64,000 nt of DNA from Jejuia sp. UBA6058 (GTDB lineage: Bacteria; Bacteroidota; Bacteroidia; Flavobacteriales; Flavobacteriaceae): the NCBI GenBank assembly GCA_002428965.1, contig DIYI01000012.1:186001-250000 (forward strand). The letters are read 5' to 3'. The translations under genes were made by a program, and so were the position numbers. The notes below the pieces were generated by a model, which worked only from the letters and a program-made list of their open reading frames with translations, ran no database searches and was not told the DNA's origin. Shown one piece after another: positions 42,948 to 50,574 of the stretch (the first letter of the stretch is position 1; every line of letters starts with the position of its first letter).

Positions 42948-43724
42948 TTAATAACCAATAAAATCCTCTGAAAAGCTTCCATAAATACTTAATGGAACAT
43001 ACTCAGTTATTATTGAAGTTATAAATCCAGATTTGTCAAAAATAAGTTTAGCAAAATATTGACTCGCTGCACCTCCCCCAAAGATATAGATATATAAATA
43101 ATCTCCATCTTCGTAGGCTTCAAGAATTCTCTCATGACCACCGAAATTACATAAGTTTGGATTATATAAATTTGGGAAATTCTTTAGGTTCGTATTTAGT
43201 TCTTTGTCATCTATCTTTACTGATAAATATTTTATTTCTTTTTCAGGATATTTGGGGTACTCATAATAAATTGAACCATATGGATATTTATCATCTATCT
43301 TAATTAATAACTTACTTTCTGGATCATAATCTAATTTATGTTCTTGCTTATCAAAGACATTTAGTTTTATTTCAATTTCACATTTATCTCCATTGCTCAA
43401 AGTGTCTGAGATTAAAACATAATTTTCATAGCAAGTATCGTTTTTTAGTTTTTTTAATAACCTTCTATCTGTTATATACTTTTTATGTTCAGGTTTTTCA
43501 AGTAAATTTTGAATTACGAAGTCTACAAAGTATTTCGGTTGTGGTAAATCTCCATATGTTTCCATTTCTTTTGAATATATGGGACTCTTTTGTGATTCCA
43601 CTCTAATATGTTTTATATGATTGAAAGAACTTGAAGGTTTAAAATCATTTCCCGAATCTTGAGGGATTTTGGTGCCACAAGAAATTATTATTAACGAAAG
43701 AATAAGTACCCAGATTAATTTCAT
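42948..43724 (-). CDS. Accessory lipoprotein of unknown function
   Basis: The 258-residue protein has lipobox IIS-C at Cys16 (SLIIISCGTK). The rest holds mixed strands and helices with many Lys, Tyr and Asp, and ends KSGFITSIITEYVPLSIYGS, a pattern seen in lone flavobacterial lipoproteins. No family recognised. It lies between the two copies of the 54-bp mutY repeat and is on the strand opposite to mutY, so it looks acquired. Confidence 0.75.
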   Translation of the reverse strand: MKLIWVLILSLIIISCGTKIPQDSGNDFKPSSSFNHIKHIRVESQKSPIYSKEMETYGDLPQPKYFVDFVIQNLLEKPEHKKYITDRRLLKKLKNDTCYENYVLISDTLSNGDKCEIEIKLNVFDKQEHKLDYDPESKLLIKIDDKYPYGSIYYEYPKYPEKEIKYLSVKIDDKELNTNLKNFPNLYNPNLCNFGGHERILEAYEDGDYLYIYIFGGGAASQYFAKLIFDKSGFITSIITEYVPLSIYGSFSEDFIGY

Positions 43725-43798
43725 TTTTAAATAAGGCTTATTTTATGATTTTCAACAATAAACAAAAGGACTTTTATATTTACGAAGTAAGTTATTAC

Positions 43799-43826
43799 TA
43801 TCAAATATAATCAAATCCTCAGTTCA
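43799..43826 (+). repeat. Short direct repeat at module edge, copy 1
   Basis: tatcaaatataatcaaatc (43799-43817) followed by ctcagttca recurs as tatcaaatataatcaaatc and tttagttca at 44868-44895. Each copy marks the upstream edge of an accessory module in the mutY-ssb gap. Confidence 0.7.
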
Positions 43827-43840
43827 CAATTGGTTTCGAA

Positions 43841-43906
43841 ACCATTACAGACTATCCTGTACCTATTTTGATTGGGAAGTTTATTGAGGGGTTTGAAGGG
43901 TTTTAG
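43841..43906 (+). pseudogene. Detached mutY 3' fragment with right copy of the 54-bp repeat
   Basis: The frame reads ITDYPVPILIGKFIEGF and then EGF-stop, the C-terminus of MutY with a different end from the intact gene. 43843-43896 is identical to 42850-42903. No start or upstream mutY sequence is attached, so it is a remnant, probably the original gene end displaced by insertion of the DNA in between. Confidence 0.85.
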
Positions 43907-43932
43907 CGCAGTTCTATTTAATACCTTATTTC

Positions 43933-44448
43933 TTATCGTATTGTATTTCTAGTTCCTGGATAAATTTCTTCATCAAGAACTGTACTCTCTTCTTCTGGAT
44001 GAAAATAATATATCTTTTTTTTCTTTAAATCTCTGTAAACATAACAATTATCAAATAGAATTATTCCATTCAATTTTTCATTCCAATAGTCAATTTTTGG
44101 GAACCATTCGGGTATTATACTTTTCACCAATTCAATTTGTTCTTGAAATATTAGATTATATTTTTTGCCAATATGATTTTCTGTTTTGAATATGTTATCG
44201 TATAACTTGTCATTTTTGTAATCAAAAATTCCAAAAACACATTTCGTGCTTAAATAGGATACATTTTTAATATTTGAAGCATCTGATTTTATTAACTCAA
44301 CAGGAAACCAACCTGTCAACCTAGGATTTTCAATTTTTTTGAATTCCTCATAATTCTCATATTCTTGTAGATAATCTCCACCATTACAGGACGTAAATAT
44401 TAATGTTGTGATTAGAAATAAAATCAAATATCTAATCATTAATTTCAT
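43933..44448 (-). CDS. Accessory lipoprotein of unknown function
   Basis: The 171-residue protein has lipobox FTS-C at Cys21 followed by NGGD. The mature chain contains NPRLTGWFPVELIKSDASNI and IIPEWFPKIDYWNEK; I do not recognise the family. Its start overlaps the end of the 115-residue gene upstream by 17 bases, so the two are translated together. The pair lies between the detached mutY fragment and the repeat at 44868, and looks like a second accessory module. Confidence 0.75.
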   Translation of the reverse strand: MKLMIRYLILFLITTLIFTSCNGGDYLQEYENYEEFKKIENPRLTGWFPVELIKSDASNIKNVSYLSTKCVFGIFDYKNDKLYDNIFKTENHIGKKYNLIFQEQIELVKSIIPEWFPKIDYWNEKLNGIILFDNCYVYRDLKKKKIYYFHPEEESTVLDEEIYPGTRNTIR

Positions 44449-44779
44449 TCAATTTATTTTTTCCAGCCCTATACTTTTCTACATATTCAAAGTATAATTC
44501 TAATGCTTTTTGTTCATTGTTATCGCATTCTTCTAAAAATGGAGTTTCAATAGAATTTAAAAGTTCAATTCCTTTTAGTTTCATAAACCAATTGGTAAAA
44601 CCATTTTCCCCAAAAAAAGCATCAGTCTTCAACGAATTCATATTCTCCGCCATTTGATAACCCAGTAAGAAAGTATTCAATGTCGAAATTTTGGCATCTC
44701 TTAAATACATACTGGGTCTTTTTCTTATTAAGTCTAAGATTATATTAGTTAGATTTCCATATTCCTTTAGATCATTCAT
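44432..44779 (-). CDS. Small protein with RPSMYL motif, possible orphan immunity protein
   Basis: The 115-residue protein has no signal or membrane segment. It contains IRKRPSMYLRDAKISTLNTFLLGYQMA, a pattern I associate with cytoplasmic proteins found near polymorphic toxin loci, often as immunity proteins; this is a tentative link from memory. An acidic ENGFTNWFMKLKGI segment and helical C-terminus follow. No toxin gene is in the window. It is coupled to the lipoprotein gene downstream by a 17-base overlap. Confidence 0.7.
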   Translation of the reverse strand: MNDLKEYGNLTNIILDLIRKRPSMYLRDAKISTLNTFLLGYQMAENMNSLKTDAFFGENGFTNWFMKLKGIELLNSIETPFLEECDNNEQKALELYFEYVEKYRAGKNKLNEIND

Positions 44780-44867
44780 TCTTTATCAAATCTTTAAATG
44801 TCATGGTAGTCTGCTCAACTTTGGCTAACTGATTAATAAGCATAATATCTCTCCAAAATGGTCATAA

Positions 44868-44895
44868 TATCAAATATAATCAAATCTTTAGTTCA
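44868..44895 (+). repeat. Short direct repeat at module edge, copy 2
   Basis: It is identical over 19 bases (tatcaaatataatcaaatc) to 43799-43817 and similar for 9 more. It bounds the second accessory module in the mutY-ssb gap. Confidence 0.7.
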
Positions 44896-44970
44896 ATTCC
44901 TCCTTTGTTTTAATCACCTGCGGAAAATAAGTGACACTTAGTTTAATCCAATTAGCCAGCAAATAAACCC

Positions 44971-45057
44971 GCGTTAGGGATTGCAGCGGCAGCTTTTGGC
45001 GAGGCGCGCATCGAGCCAAAAATATTAGCGGAAAGCCCGACCCCTTGCGGGTAACGC
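44971..45057 (+). repeat. Interspersed GCGTTA/TAACGC repeat, copy B
   Basis: It starts gcgttagggattgcag and ends gggtaacgc, with GCGTTA and TAACGC as a 6-bp terminal inverted repeat. Inside, ttttggc and gccaaaa frame gaggcgcgcatcga, and gaaagcccgacc precedes the end. The same blocks occur at 25864-25984 (minus) and 57428-57508. Confidence 0.85.
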
Positions 45058-45127
45058 CCAAAATATAAACACGTCATAAAATAGTCGCATTTTTTTATTA
45101 ATTTTAGAACTATGAAGTTGGATTGCG

Positions 45128-45135
45128 TATTTTTG
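45128..45135 (+). promoter_or_regulatory. Candidate -7 element of the ssb-gldE-gldD operon
   Basis: TATTTTTG matches TAnnTTTG, 19 bases before the ssb ATG. The -33 region has only TTTTAG at the expected distance. Confidence 0.5.
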
Positions 45136-45154
45136 CGCTCTTAAAATTAAAGTT

Positions 45155-45601
45155 ATGGCTGGTACATTAAATAAAGTAATGCTAATTGGTAATTTAGGTG
45201 ATGCGGTGAAGATGCACTATTTTGAAGGTGGCGGTTGCGTGGGGCGTTTCCCGATTGCAACTAGTGAAACTTATACCAATAAGCAAACTAACGAGCGCAT
45301 AACCAATACCGAATGGCACAATATTGTGGTAAGAAACAAGGGTGCCGAAATTTGTGAGAAGTACCTAAGTAAAGGTGATAAGGTATATATTGAAGGCCGT
45401 TTAAAAACTAGAAAATGGACTGATGATAGAGGAAATGACAGATATTCTACAGAGATACAATGTACCGATTTTACGTTTTTGAGTACTAAAAAGGAAAGTG
45501 AGGCCAATGCTGCAAATAATGCTGCGCCTGTAACGCCTTCGGTTGGTGAACCTTCTTCTGAACCAACTATTCCTGAGGAGGATGACGATCTTCCATTTTA
45601 A
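45155..45601 (+). CDS. ssb: Single-stranded DNA-binding protein
   Basis: The 148-residue protein has the SSB OB-fold (GTLNKVMLIGNLGDAVKMH, TEWHNIVVRNKGAEICEKYL, GDKVYIEGRLKTRKW), a flexible Ala/Pro-rich linker, and the acidic partner-binding tip ending EEDDDLPF. It protects single-stranded DNA and recruits repair enzymes. It is followed by gldE and gldD; the order mutY-ssb-gldE-gldD is known in flavobacteria, here broken only between mutY and ssb. Confidence 0.96.
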   Translation: MAGTLNKVMLIGNLGDAVKMHYFEGGGCVGRFPIATSETYTNKQTNERITNTEWHNIVVRNKGAEICEKYLSKGDKVYIEGRLKTRKWTDDRGNDRYSTEIQCTDFTFLSTKKESEANAANNAAPVTPSVGEPSSEPTIPEEDDDLPF

Positions 45602-45627
45602 CCTAAGTGTAACTAAAACCAAAGTAA

Positions 45628-46932
45628 TTGGATCCTGAACCCCCGAGTTTGCATTTTTTAATTTTGGCAATTGATATTTCAGTTGTTTCTGGTTTTGTAC
45701 TGCTTTTTGTATTGTTGTGTTGTTCTGCTTTGATTTCTGGTGCCGAAGTAGCGTTATTTTCTATTACGCGCTCCGAAATTGACGACCACCCTGAGGTAGA
45801 AAGTAGACCTTTTAAAATTATTCTTCAGCTTTTAGAGAACCCTAAGAAACTATTGGCTACTATTTTGGTAGCTAACAACTTTATAAATATTGCAGTGGTA
45901 TTGTTATTTGCGTACTTGGGTGATTTTATGTTTGACAATGTGGCTAACCCTACGGTAAAATTTATTTTAGAAGTTGTAGTCGTTACCTTTTTAATTTTAT
46001 TGTTTGGAGAAATTTTGCCGAAAATTTACGCTAGTAGAAACAACCTGAAATTTGCGGGTTTTATGGCATATCCTTTAAAGTTTTTAGATGTGGTATTGTC
46101 GCCTATAAGCTTGCCTATGCGCGGGGTGACTTCTGGAATTCATAAAAAACTAGGGAAACAAAAGTCTAACTTAAGTGTAGACCAATTATCGCAAGCCTTA
46201 GAACTAACGGATGAAGACGACACATCTAAAGAAGAAAAGAAAATTTTAGAAGGCATCGTGTCTTTTGGAAACACAGATACTAAGCAAGTAATGCGCCCGC
46301 GTATTGATATTTTTGCCTTAAATATCGAGCAAAAATATGCTGAAATTATTCCTGAAATTATTGAAAATGGCTATTCTAGAATTCCTGTATATGAGGAAAG
46401 TGTAGACCAAATAAAAGGGATTTTGTATGTGAAGGATTTGTTGCCCCATATTGATAAAAAACAATTTAATTGGACCAAATTAATTCGTGAGCCTTTCTTT
46501 GTACCAGAGAATAAAAAGCTAGATGATTTAATGGCAGAATTTCAAGAGAAAAAGGTGCATTTAGCCGTTGTGGTTGATGAGTATGGCGGAACTTCAGGCT
46601 TAATTTCTTTGGAAGATATTATTGAGGAAATAGTGGGTGATATTAGTGATGAGTTTGATGATGAAGACATTAACTACTCTAAACTGGACGATAAGAATTA
46701 TGTGTTTGAAGGTAAAACGGCCTTAAAGGATTTTTATAAGGTTATTAAACTGGAAGACGACTCAATTTTTGAAGATGAAAAGGGCGAAGCTGAAACTATT
46801 GCTGGTTTTGTTTTAGAGATTTCAGGGAGCTTTCCGAAATTGCAATCTAAAATATTTTTCAGAGATTACGTTTTCACTATAGAGGCTATGGATAAAAAGA
46901 GAATTAAACGTGTAAAGGTGACCATTAATTAA
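45628..46932 (+). CDS. gldE: Gliding-motility protein GldE (CNNM/CBS-domain membrane protein)
   Basis: The 434-residue protein has a DUF21/CNNM membrane domain (about 10-190), a pair of CBS domains (about 205-330: VMRPRIDIFALN, YSRIPVYEESVDQIKGILYV, VVDEYGGTSGLISLEDIIEE) and a C-terminal CorC/HlyC domain. It is a GldE homologue by sequence and by its place before gldD. GldE acts with GldD in the cell envelope for gliding and T9SS function. The start is TTG at 45628, since the next in-frame ATG is far inside the membrane domain. It ends one base before gldD. Confidence 0.9.
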   Translation: MDPEPPSLHFLILAIDISVVSGFVLLFVLLCCSALISGAEVALFSITRSEIDDHPEVESRPFKIILQLLENPKKLLATILVANNFINIAVVLLFAYLGDFMFDNVANPTVKFILEVVVVTFLILLFGEILPKIYASRNNLKFAGFMAYPLKFLDVVLSPISLPMRGVTSGIHKKLGKQKSNLSVDQLSQALELTDEDDTSKEEKKILEGIVSFGNTDTKQVMRPRIDIFALNIEQKYAEIIPEIIENGYSRIPVYEESVDQIKGILYVKDLLPHIDKKQFNWTKLIREPFFVPENKKLDDLMAEFQEKKVHLAVVVDEYGGTSGLISLEDIIEEIVGDISDEFDDEDINYSKLDDKNYVFEGKTALKDFYKVIKLEDDSIFEDEKGEAETIAGFVLEISGSFPKLQSKIFFRDYVFTIEAMDKKRIKRVKVTIN

Positions 46933-46933
46933 T

Positions 46934-47524
46934 ATGAAGTTTAGAATTGTTTTTTTATTGGTGTTAGTTAGTGTATTATGGTCTTGTGGTGATGAAGATT
47001 ATGTCCCTAAACCCAAAGCGTATTTACGATTGGAATACCCAAAAGCCACATATAGCGTACAAGATTTACCAAGTATACCTTTGTCTTTTGAACTAAATAA
47101 TTTGGTGGATGCTGTTAAAGTGAAATCATTAAAAAGCTCTACAGAAAGTTATGGTTTAAATTTAGACTATCACCCTTTAAAAGCCACAATTTTCTTGACT
47201 TATAAAGCGATTGACGGTGATGAAAAAAATTTAAACGCCTTTTTAAGAGATGCGCAAAAATTGACTTTAGAGCATACTAAGAAAGCAGATGAAATTCCTG
47301 TTTATCCTTATCAAAACGCAGACCGTAAAGTTTATGGTGTTTTATCAGAAGTAAAAGGGAATGCTGCTTCACCTGCACAATTTTATGTTACCGACAGTGT
47401 GAATCATTTTTTGACGGGTTCTTTATACTTTAAAGCGAAACCTAATTACGATTCTATATTACCCGCTGCAAATTATTTGCAGAAGGATATTCAGCGTATT
47501 ATGGAGACTGTTGAATGGAAATAA
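46934..47524 (+). CDS. gldD: Gliding-motility lipoprotein GldD
   Basis: The 196-residue lipoprotein has lipobox LWS-C at Cys18, followed by GDEDYVPKPKAYLRLEYPK as in GldD of Flavobacterium. The rest (ATIFLTYKAIDG, HTKKADEIPVYPYQNADRKV, GVLSEVKGNAASPAQFYVTD) fits the full family length. It is needed for gliding and is part of the GldB/D/H/J group of lipoproteins tied to T9SS. It begins one base after gldE, so they are translated together. Confidence 0.92.
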   Translation: MKFRIVFLLVLVSVLWSCGDEDYVPKPKAYLRLEYPKATYSVQDLPSIPLSFELNNLVDAVKVKSLKSSTESYGLNLDYHPLKATIFLTYKAIDGDEKNLNAFLRDAQKLTLEHTKKADEIPVYPYQNADRKVYGVLSEVKGNAASPAQFYVTDSVNHFLTGSLYFKAKPNYDSILPAANYLQKDIQRIMETVEWK

Positions 47525-47538
47525 ATCTTCAGCTTTTT

Positions 47539-47599
47539 GTCACCCTGAACTCGTTTCAGGGTCTAATTGAGATGCTGAAATACTGAAACCAGTTCAGCA
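47539..47599. repeat. Palindromic intergenic elements after gldD
   Basis: gtcaccctgaactc and gtttcagggtct (47539-47564) form a stem typical of a dispersed flavobacterial element. tgctgaa (47573-47579) and ttcagca (47593-47599) form a second small stem. No coding frame uses them. Confidence 0.6.
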
Positions 47600-47631
47600 C
47601 GGGCAAGTTCAGCATGTCAACCTTGGGCAAT

Positions 47632-47660
47632 AAAAAAGCTTCCCATTTCTGAGAAGCTTT
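47632..47660 (-). terminator. Terminator downstream of the HMA lipoprotein gene
   Basis: aaagcttc (47635-47642) pairs with gaagcttt (47653-47660). On the minus strand it is followed by a T6 run, so it ends the transcript from 48158. Confidence 0.7.
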
Positions 47661-47721
47661 AAAAATTATCAACACTTAATTTAAAAAACACTCAGCGCTT
47701 TTGCGCTGATTCCTTTTCAAT

Positions 47722-47747
47722 TGTCATTCCAGCGAATGCGGGAATCT
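47722..47747. repeat. Short palindromic repeat, GGAATGACA type, copy 1
   Basis: tgtcattccagcgaatgcg and ggaatct form the hairpin seen in reverse at 62925-62949 (gattcccgccttcgtggg then aatgaca). It is a dispersed intergenic element. Confidence 0.65.
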
Positions 47748-47774
47748 AAATCTTGAGACTTAAAGTTTTAACTA

Positions 47775-48158
47775 TTATTTGGAAAAAACCTCAACGGTTT
47801 TCATATCAACCACCTTATAAATATTTGCCACACTAGTTACAGTGTTTTCCAAAGCATTTGCGTTTACTTTAGCCTCATCATATTCTACCATAGCCAATTC
47901 TTTTTCAAAATCAACTTTGGCGAATTTTACGCCTTCCATTTTGGCTATTTTCTTTTCAATAGTTGCGGCACAACCCATAGCACAAGTCATTCCTTTCACA
48001 GTAAATTCTGCTTTAGCATAAGTAGCATTTGGATCTAACTCTTTTTTGGCAGTAGAAACTTCTACATCTACAGTTTTAACTTCTGGTTGTTTTTCGTTTT
48101 TACAACTCATTATTAAAGTTACCAAACAGACACCTAATATATATTTTATTGCTCTCAT
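47775..48158 (-). CDS. HMA-domain lipoprotein (heavy-metal-binding)
   Basis: The 127-residue protein has lipobox IMS-C at Cys19 and an HMA fold (about 48-118) with GMTCAMGCAATIEKKIAKM. The normal CxxC is extended to C-x3-C here (C-A-M-G-C), with further core residues VKFAKVDFEKELAMVEYD intact. It likely binds Cu or another soft metal in the periplasm. It stands alone, with no P-type ATPase adjacent. Confidence 0.85.
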   Translation of the reverse strand: MRAIKYILGVCLVTLIMSCKNEKQPEVKTVDVEVSTAKKELDPNATYAKAEFTVKGMTCAMGCAATIEKKIAKMEGVKFAKVDFEKELAMVEYDEAKVNANALENTVTSVANIYKVVDMKTVEVFSK

Positions 48159-48255
48159 AATTCTTGTTTAAAACTTTGTGGTACAAAATTACTAATTCTT
48201 GCTATTTATTGCTTTAAAAGTGACACTTTTGTGATAAAAATAACATTGCTTTAAA

Positions 48256-49137
48256 ATGCCTGCAAACTCCTTAAAATGGATCTATCTTGTAGTACTTTCA
48301 TTAATTTGGGGCAGTTCCTTTATACTCATAAAAAAAGGTTTAGTTGGCTTACCACCTGTGCAGCTTGGAGCCATTCGTATCATTTTTACAGCAATCTTCT
48401 TATTTATTGTAGCATTTAAACGTGTAAAATCTATTGCATTAAGAGATTGGAAATGGGTAATTTTAACAGGGTTATTAGGCACTTTCTTTCCGTCATTTCT
48501 GTTTGCTTTTGCTGAAACCGAAATAGATAGTGCAGTGGCTTCAATTTTAAATTCACTGGTTCCACTGAATACTATTGTTTTGGGCTTTTTTGTCTTTAAA
48601 TTAAAATCTACTAAGCGACAGGTTTTAGGCGTTTTTATTGGCTTATTAGGCACATTATTATTGATTCTTAACGGGGCATCCATCAATCCAGACCAGAATT
48701 ACTTGTATGTTGCATTTGTTATCATTGCTACATTTATGTATGCTGCTAGTGTTAATATATTGAAACGCCACTTGCAACATATGCCTGCTTTAACCATTGC
48801 TATTGGTAATTTTGCAGCAATAGTAATTCCTGCACTGGTTATTTTAATCTTTTCCGGTTTCTTTAAAGCCGAAGTTTTACAAGCACCAACTTTAAAACCT
48901 GCAATATTATACATGATAATTCTATCGCTTGTAGGAACTGCTTTTGCAAAAGTGTTGTTTAATAAATTAGTTCAAATAGCAACACCAGTTTTTGCGTCTT
49001 CTGTAACTTATTTGATGACTGTGGTTGCTGTTTTTTGGGGAATTTTAGACGGTGAGCATTTTGGCCTTTTTCAAGCTGTTGCTACGGTAATTATCTTCGT
49101 TGGCGTGTATTTAGCCAATAAAAGAAAGGCTAATTAA
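48256..49137 (+). CDS. EamA/DMT-family permease
   Basis: The 293-residue protein has ten hydrophobic segments in two EamA repeats, with the typical first-helix pattern LVVLSLIWGSSFILIKKGL and FAKVLFNKLVQIATPVFAS in the second repeat. Family members export amino acids or metabolites; the substrate cannot be read here. The gene is divergent from the HMA lipoprotein. Confidence 0.88.
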   Translation: MPANSLKWIYLVVLSLIWGSSFILIKKGLVGLPPVQLGAIRIIFTAIFLFIVAFKRVKSIALRDWKWVILTGLLGTFFPSFLFAFAETEIDSAVASILNSLVPLNTIVLGFFVFKLKSTKRQVLGVFIGLLGTLLLILNGASINPDQNYLYVAFVIIATFMYAASVNILKRHLQHMPALTIAIGNFAAIVIPALVILIFSGFFKAEVLQAPTLKPAILYMIILSLVGTAFAKVLFNKLVQIATPVFASSVTYLMTVVAVFWGILDGEHFGLFQAVATVIIFVGVYLANKRKAN

Positions 49138-49292
49138 ATAGAGTTTCTTTCTTTTAAATTATTAAAATTCGATTTTTTTTACGAAATTTAAGAAGCAAAA
49201 TCTTTACAAACGGACTAAACCTAGCTGCTTTTCGTATGTGTTTTTTGAGGCATGGTGCTTCAAGATACTTAAAGCGTTTAACACTCAAACAA

Positions 49293-49742
49293 ATGAAAAA
49301 TTTAGTCCTTCCCATCCGTTTTGGTCTTGTTACCAGTGCAGTTTTAATTGCTTACTTTTTAGTGCTTGCACTCTTTGGAAAACACACTAATCCTGCGTTT
49401 AGCTTGGTAAATGCAGCCATTACACTTTTTGGTATTTATGAAGCTATTAAAATAAGTAAACTGCAATTTCCTGAGACATTCTCTTATGGCGAAGGGTTTA
49501 AAATTGGCGTAGTTACAGGCTCTATTGCTACATTGGTGTTTACCATATTCTTTTTAGTCTACGCCACCGAAATAAATGCTGAATTTCTACCTGTATTATT
49601 AGATAATATGAACTGGGGATTTAAATCTCACGTTGGTTTAATCGTATTTATTGTCGCCATCATGGGTTTATCTACTACATTGGTATCTTCTCTTACTGTT
49701 ATGCAATTATTTAAAACTAGTAACAATTTTGTTCAAAACTAG
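49293..49742 (+). CDS. DUF4199-like membrane protein
   Basis: I chose ATG 49293 (MKNLVLPIRFG) because the preceding in-frame residues (from 49236) are polar and not family-like. The 149-residue product has four hydrophobic segments and resembles DUF4199 proteins such as the one at 26471. It lacks the long charged loop between helices 3 and 4 of that protein, having a shorter EINAEFLPVLLDNMN loop. Function unknown. Confidence 0.72.
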   Translation: MKNLVLPIRFGLVTSAVLIAYFLVLALFGKHTNPAFSLVNAAITLFGIYEAIKISKLQFPETFSYGEGFKIGVVTGSIATLVFTIFFLVYATEINAEFLPVLLDNMNWGFKSHVGLIVFIVAIMGLSTTLVSSLTVMQLFKTSNNFVQN

Positions 49743-49784
49743 TGGTGTTAAGCCTTCTTTTTGTTTCAATAACCCTTTAAAACG

Positions 49785-49815
49785 TTTGTAGATTAATTAA
49801 TTAGAACTATATTTG
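49785..49815 (+). promoter_or_regulatory. Promoter of rplU-rpmA
   Basis: TTTG (49785-49788), 19 bases, then TATATTTG (49808-49815) exactly fits the Bacteroidetes consensus. The start codon is 61 bases downstream, leaving a leader of about 55 bases. Confidence 0.8.
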
Positions 49816-49876
49816 CACCCGCTTAAGAAGAATCTTAGGTATTAAAATTCAAATTAATTAATAAAAACGTTACGCT

Positions 49877-50536
49877 ATGTACGCAGTTGTAGAGATAGCA
49901 GGGCATCAATTTAAAGTTGAAAAAGACCAAAAAGTTTTTGTTAATCGTTTACAAACAGAAGAAGGTAAGAAAGTTTCTTTCGATAACGTTCTTTTAATTG
50001 GAGATGGTGACAAAGTAACTGTAGGCGCCCCAGCTATAAACGGTGCTCAAGTAGGAGCAAAAGTCGTTAAGCACCTTAAAGGAGATAAGGTGATAGTTTT
50101 CAAAAAGAAACGAAGAAAAGGTTACCGTGTTAAAAACGGTCACCGTCAAGCACTAACTGAATTAGTAATAGAAAGTATTGTAGCTTCAGGAGCTAAAAAA
50201 GCAGCTCCAAAGAAAGAAGCTAAAAAGGCTGAACCAAAAGTAGCTGCTCCAAAAGCAGAAGCTAAACCAGCGGCAAAAAAGGCTACTGGAAAAGCTGATG
50301 ATTTAAAGAAGATTGAAGGTATTGGTCCAAAAATCGCTTCAACTTTAGTTGAGGCTGGTATAGCGACTTACGCTGATTTAGCGGCTGCTAAACCAGAAGC
50401 AATTTCAGAAATCATTGCAAATGTTCGTGGCAATCATGTTACCGATACTTGGCCAGCACAAGCTAAATTAGCTGCTGAAGGTAAGTGGGATGAACTTAAA
50501 AAATGGCAAGACGAATTAGACGGTGGTAAAGCATAA
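49877..50536 (+). CDS. rplU: Ribosomal protein L21 with helix-hairpin-helix extension
   Basis: Residues 1-103 are bL21 (MYAVVEIAGHQFKVEKDQKV, FKKKRRKGYRVKNGHRQALT). An Ala/Lys/Pro-rich linker follows (about 107-142). The tail (about 143-219) is a helix-hairpin-helix domain, DDLKKIEGIGPKIASTLVEA, with a further helical end (HVTDTWPAQAKLAAEGKWDE). Normal L21 is about 103 residues, so half the protein is extra. Such tails occur in related flavobacteria; the role is not known and may be nucleic-acid binding. rpmA follows. Confidence 0.95.
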   Translation: MYAVVEIAGHQFKVEKDQKVFVNRLQTEEGKKVSFDNVLLIGDGDKVTVGAPAINGAQVGAKVVKHLKGDKVIVFKKKRRKGYRVKNGHRQALTELVIESIVASGAKKAAPKKEAKKAEPKVAAPKAEAKPAAKKATGKADDLKKIEGIGPKIASTLVEAGIATYADLAAAKPEAISEIIANVRGNHVTDTWPAQAKLAAEGKWDELKKWQDELDGGKA

Positions 50537-50574
50537 GCTTTTCATCAAGTTTAAAAATATAAAATCGAAATAAA

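Larger units (their letters stand above)
44780..45154. other. 375-base gene-free gap upstream of ssb
   Basis: No coding frame is supported here. The gap holds the second copy of the short module-edge repeat (44868-44895), copy B of the GCGTTA/TAACGC repeat (44971-45057) and the ssb promoter region with TATTTTTG at 45128-45135. The left 90 bases show nothing recognisable. Confidence 0.7.

Noticed and set aside
43841..43906. Detached mutY end considered as a separate small gene
   Set aside because: It has no start codon or signal, and matches only the C-terminus of MutY.
45401..45670. Minus-strand frames over ssb
   Set aside because: They are antisense to ssb and its tail, with no independent support.
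48282..48914. Minus-strand frames over the EamA permease
   Set aside because: They mirror the hydrophobic codons of the permease; no start signals or motifs.
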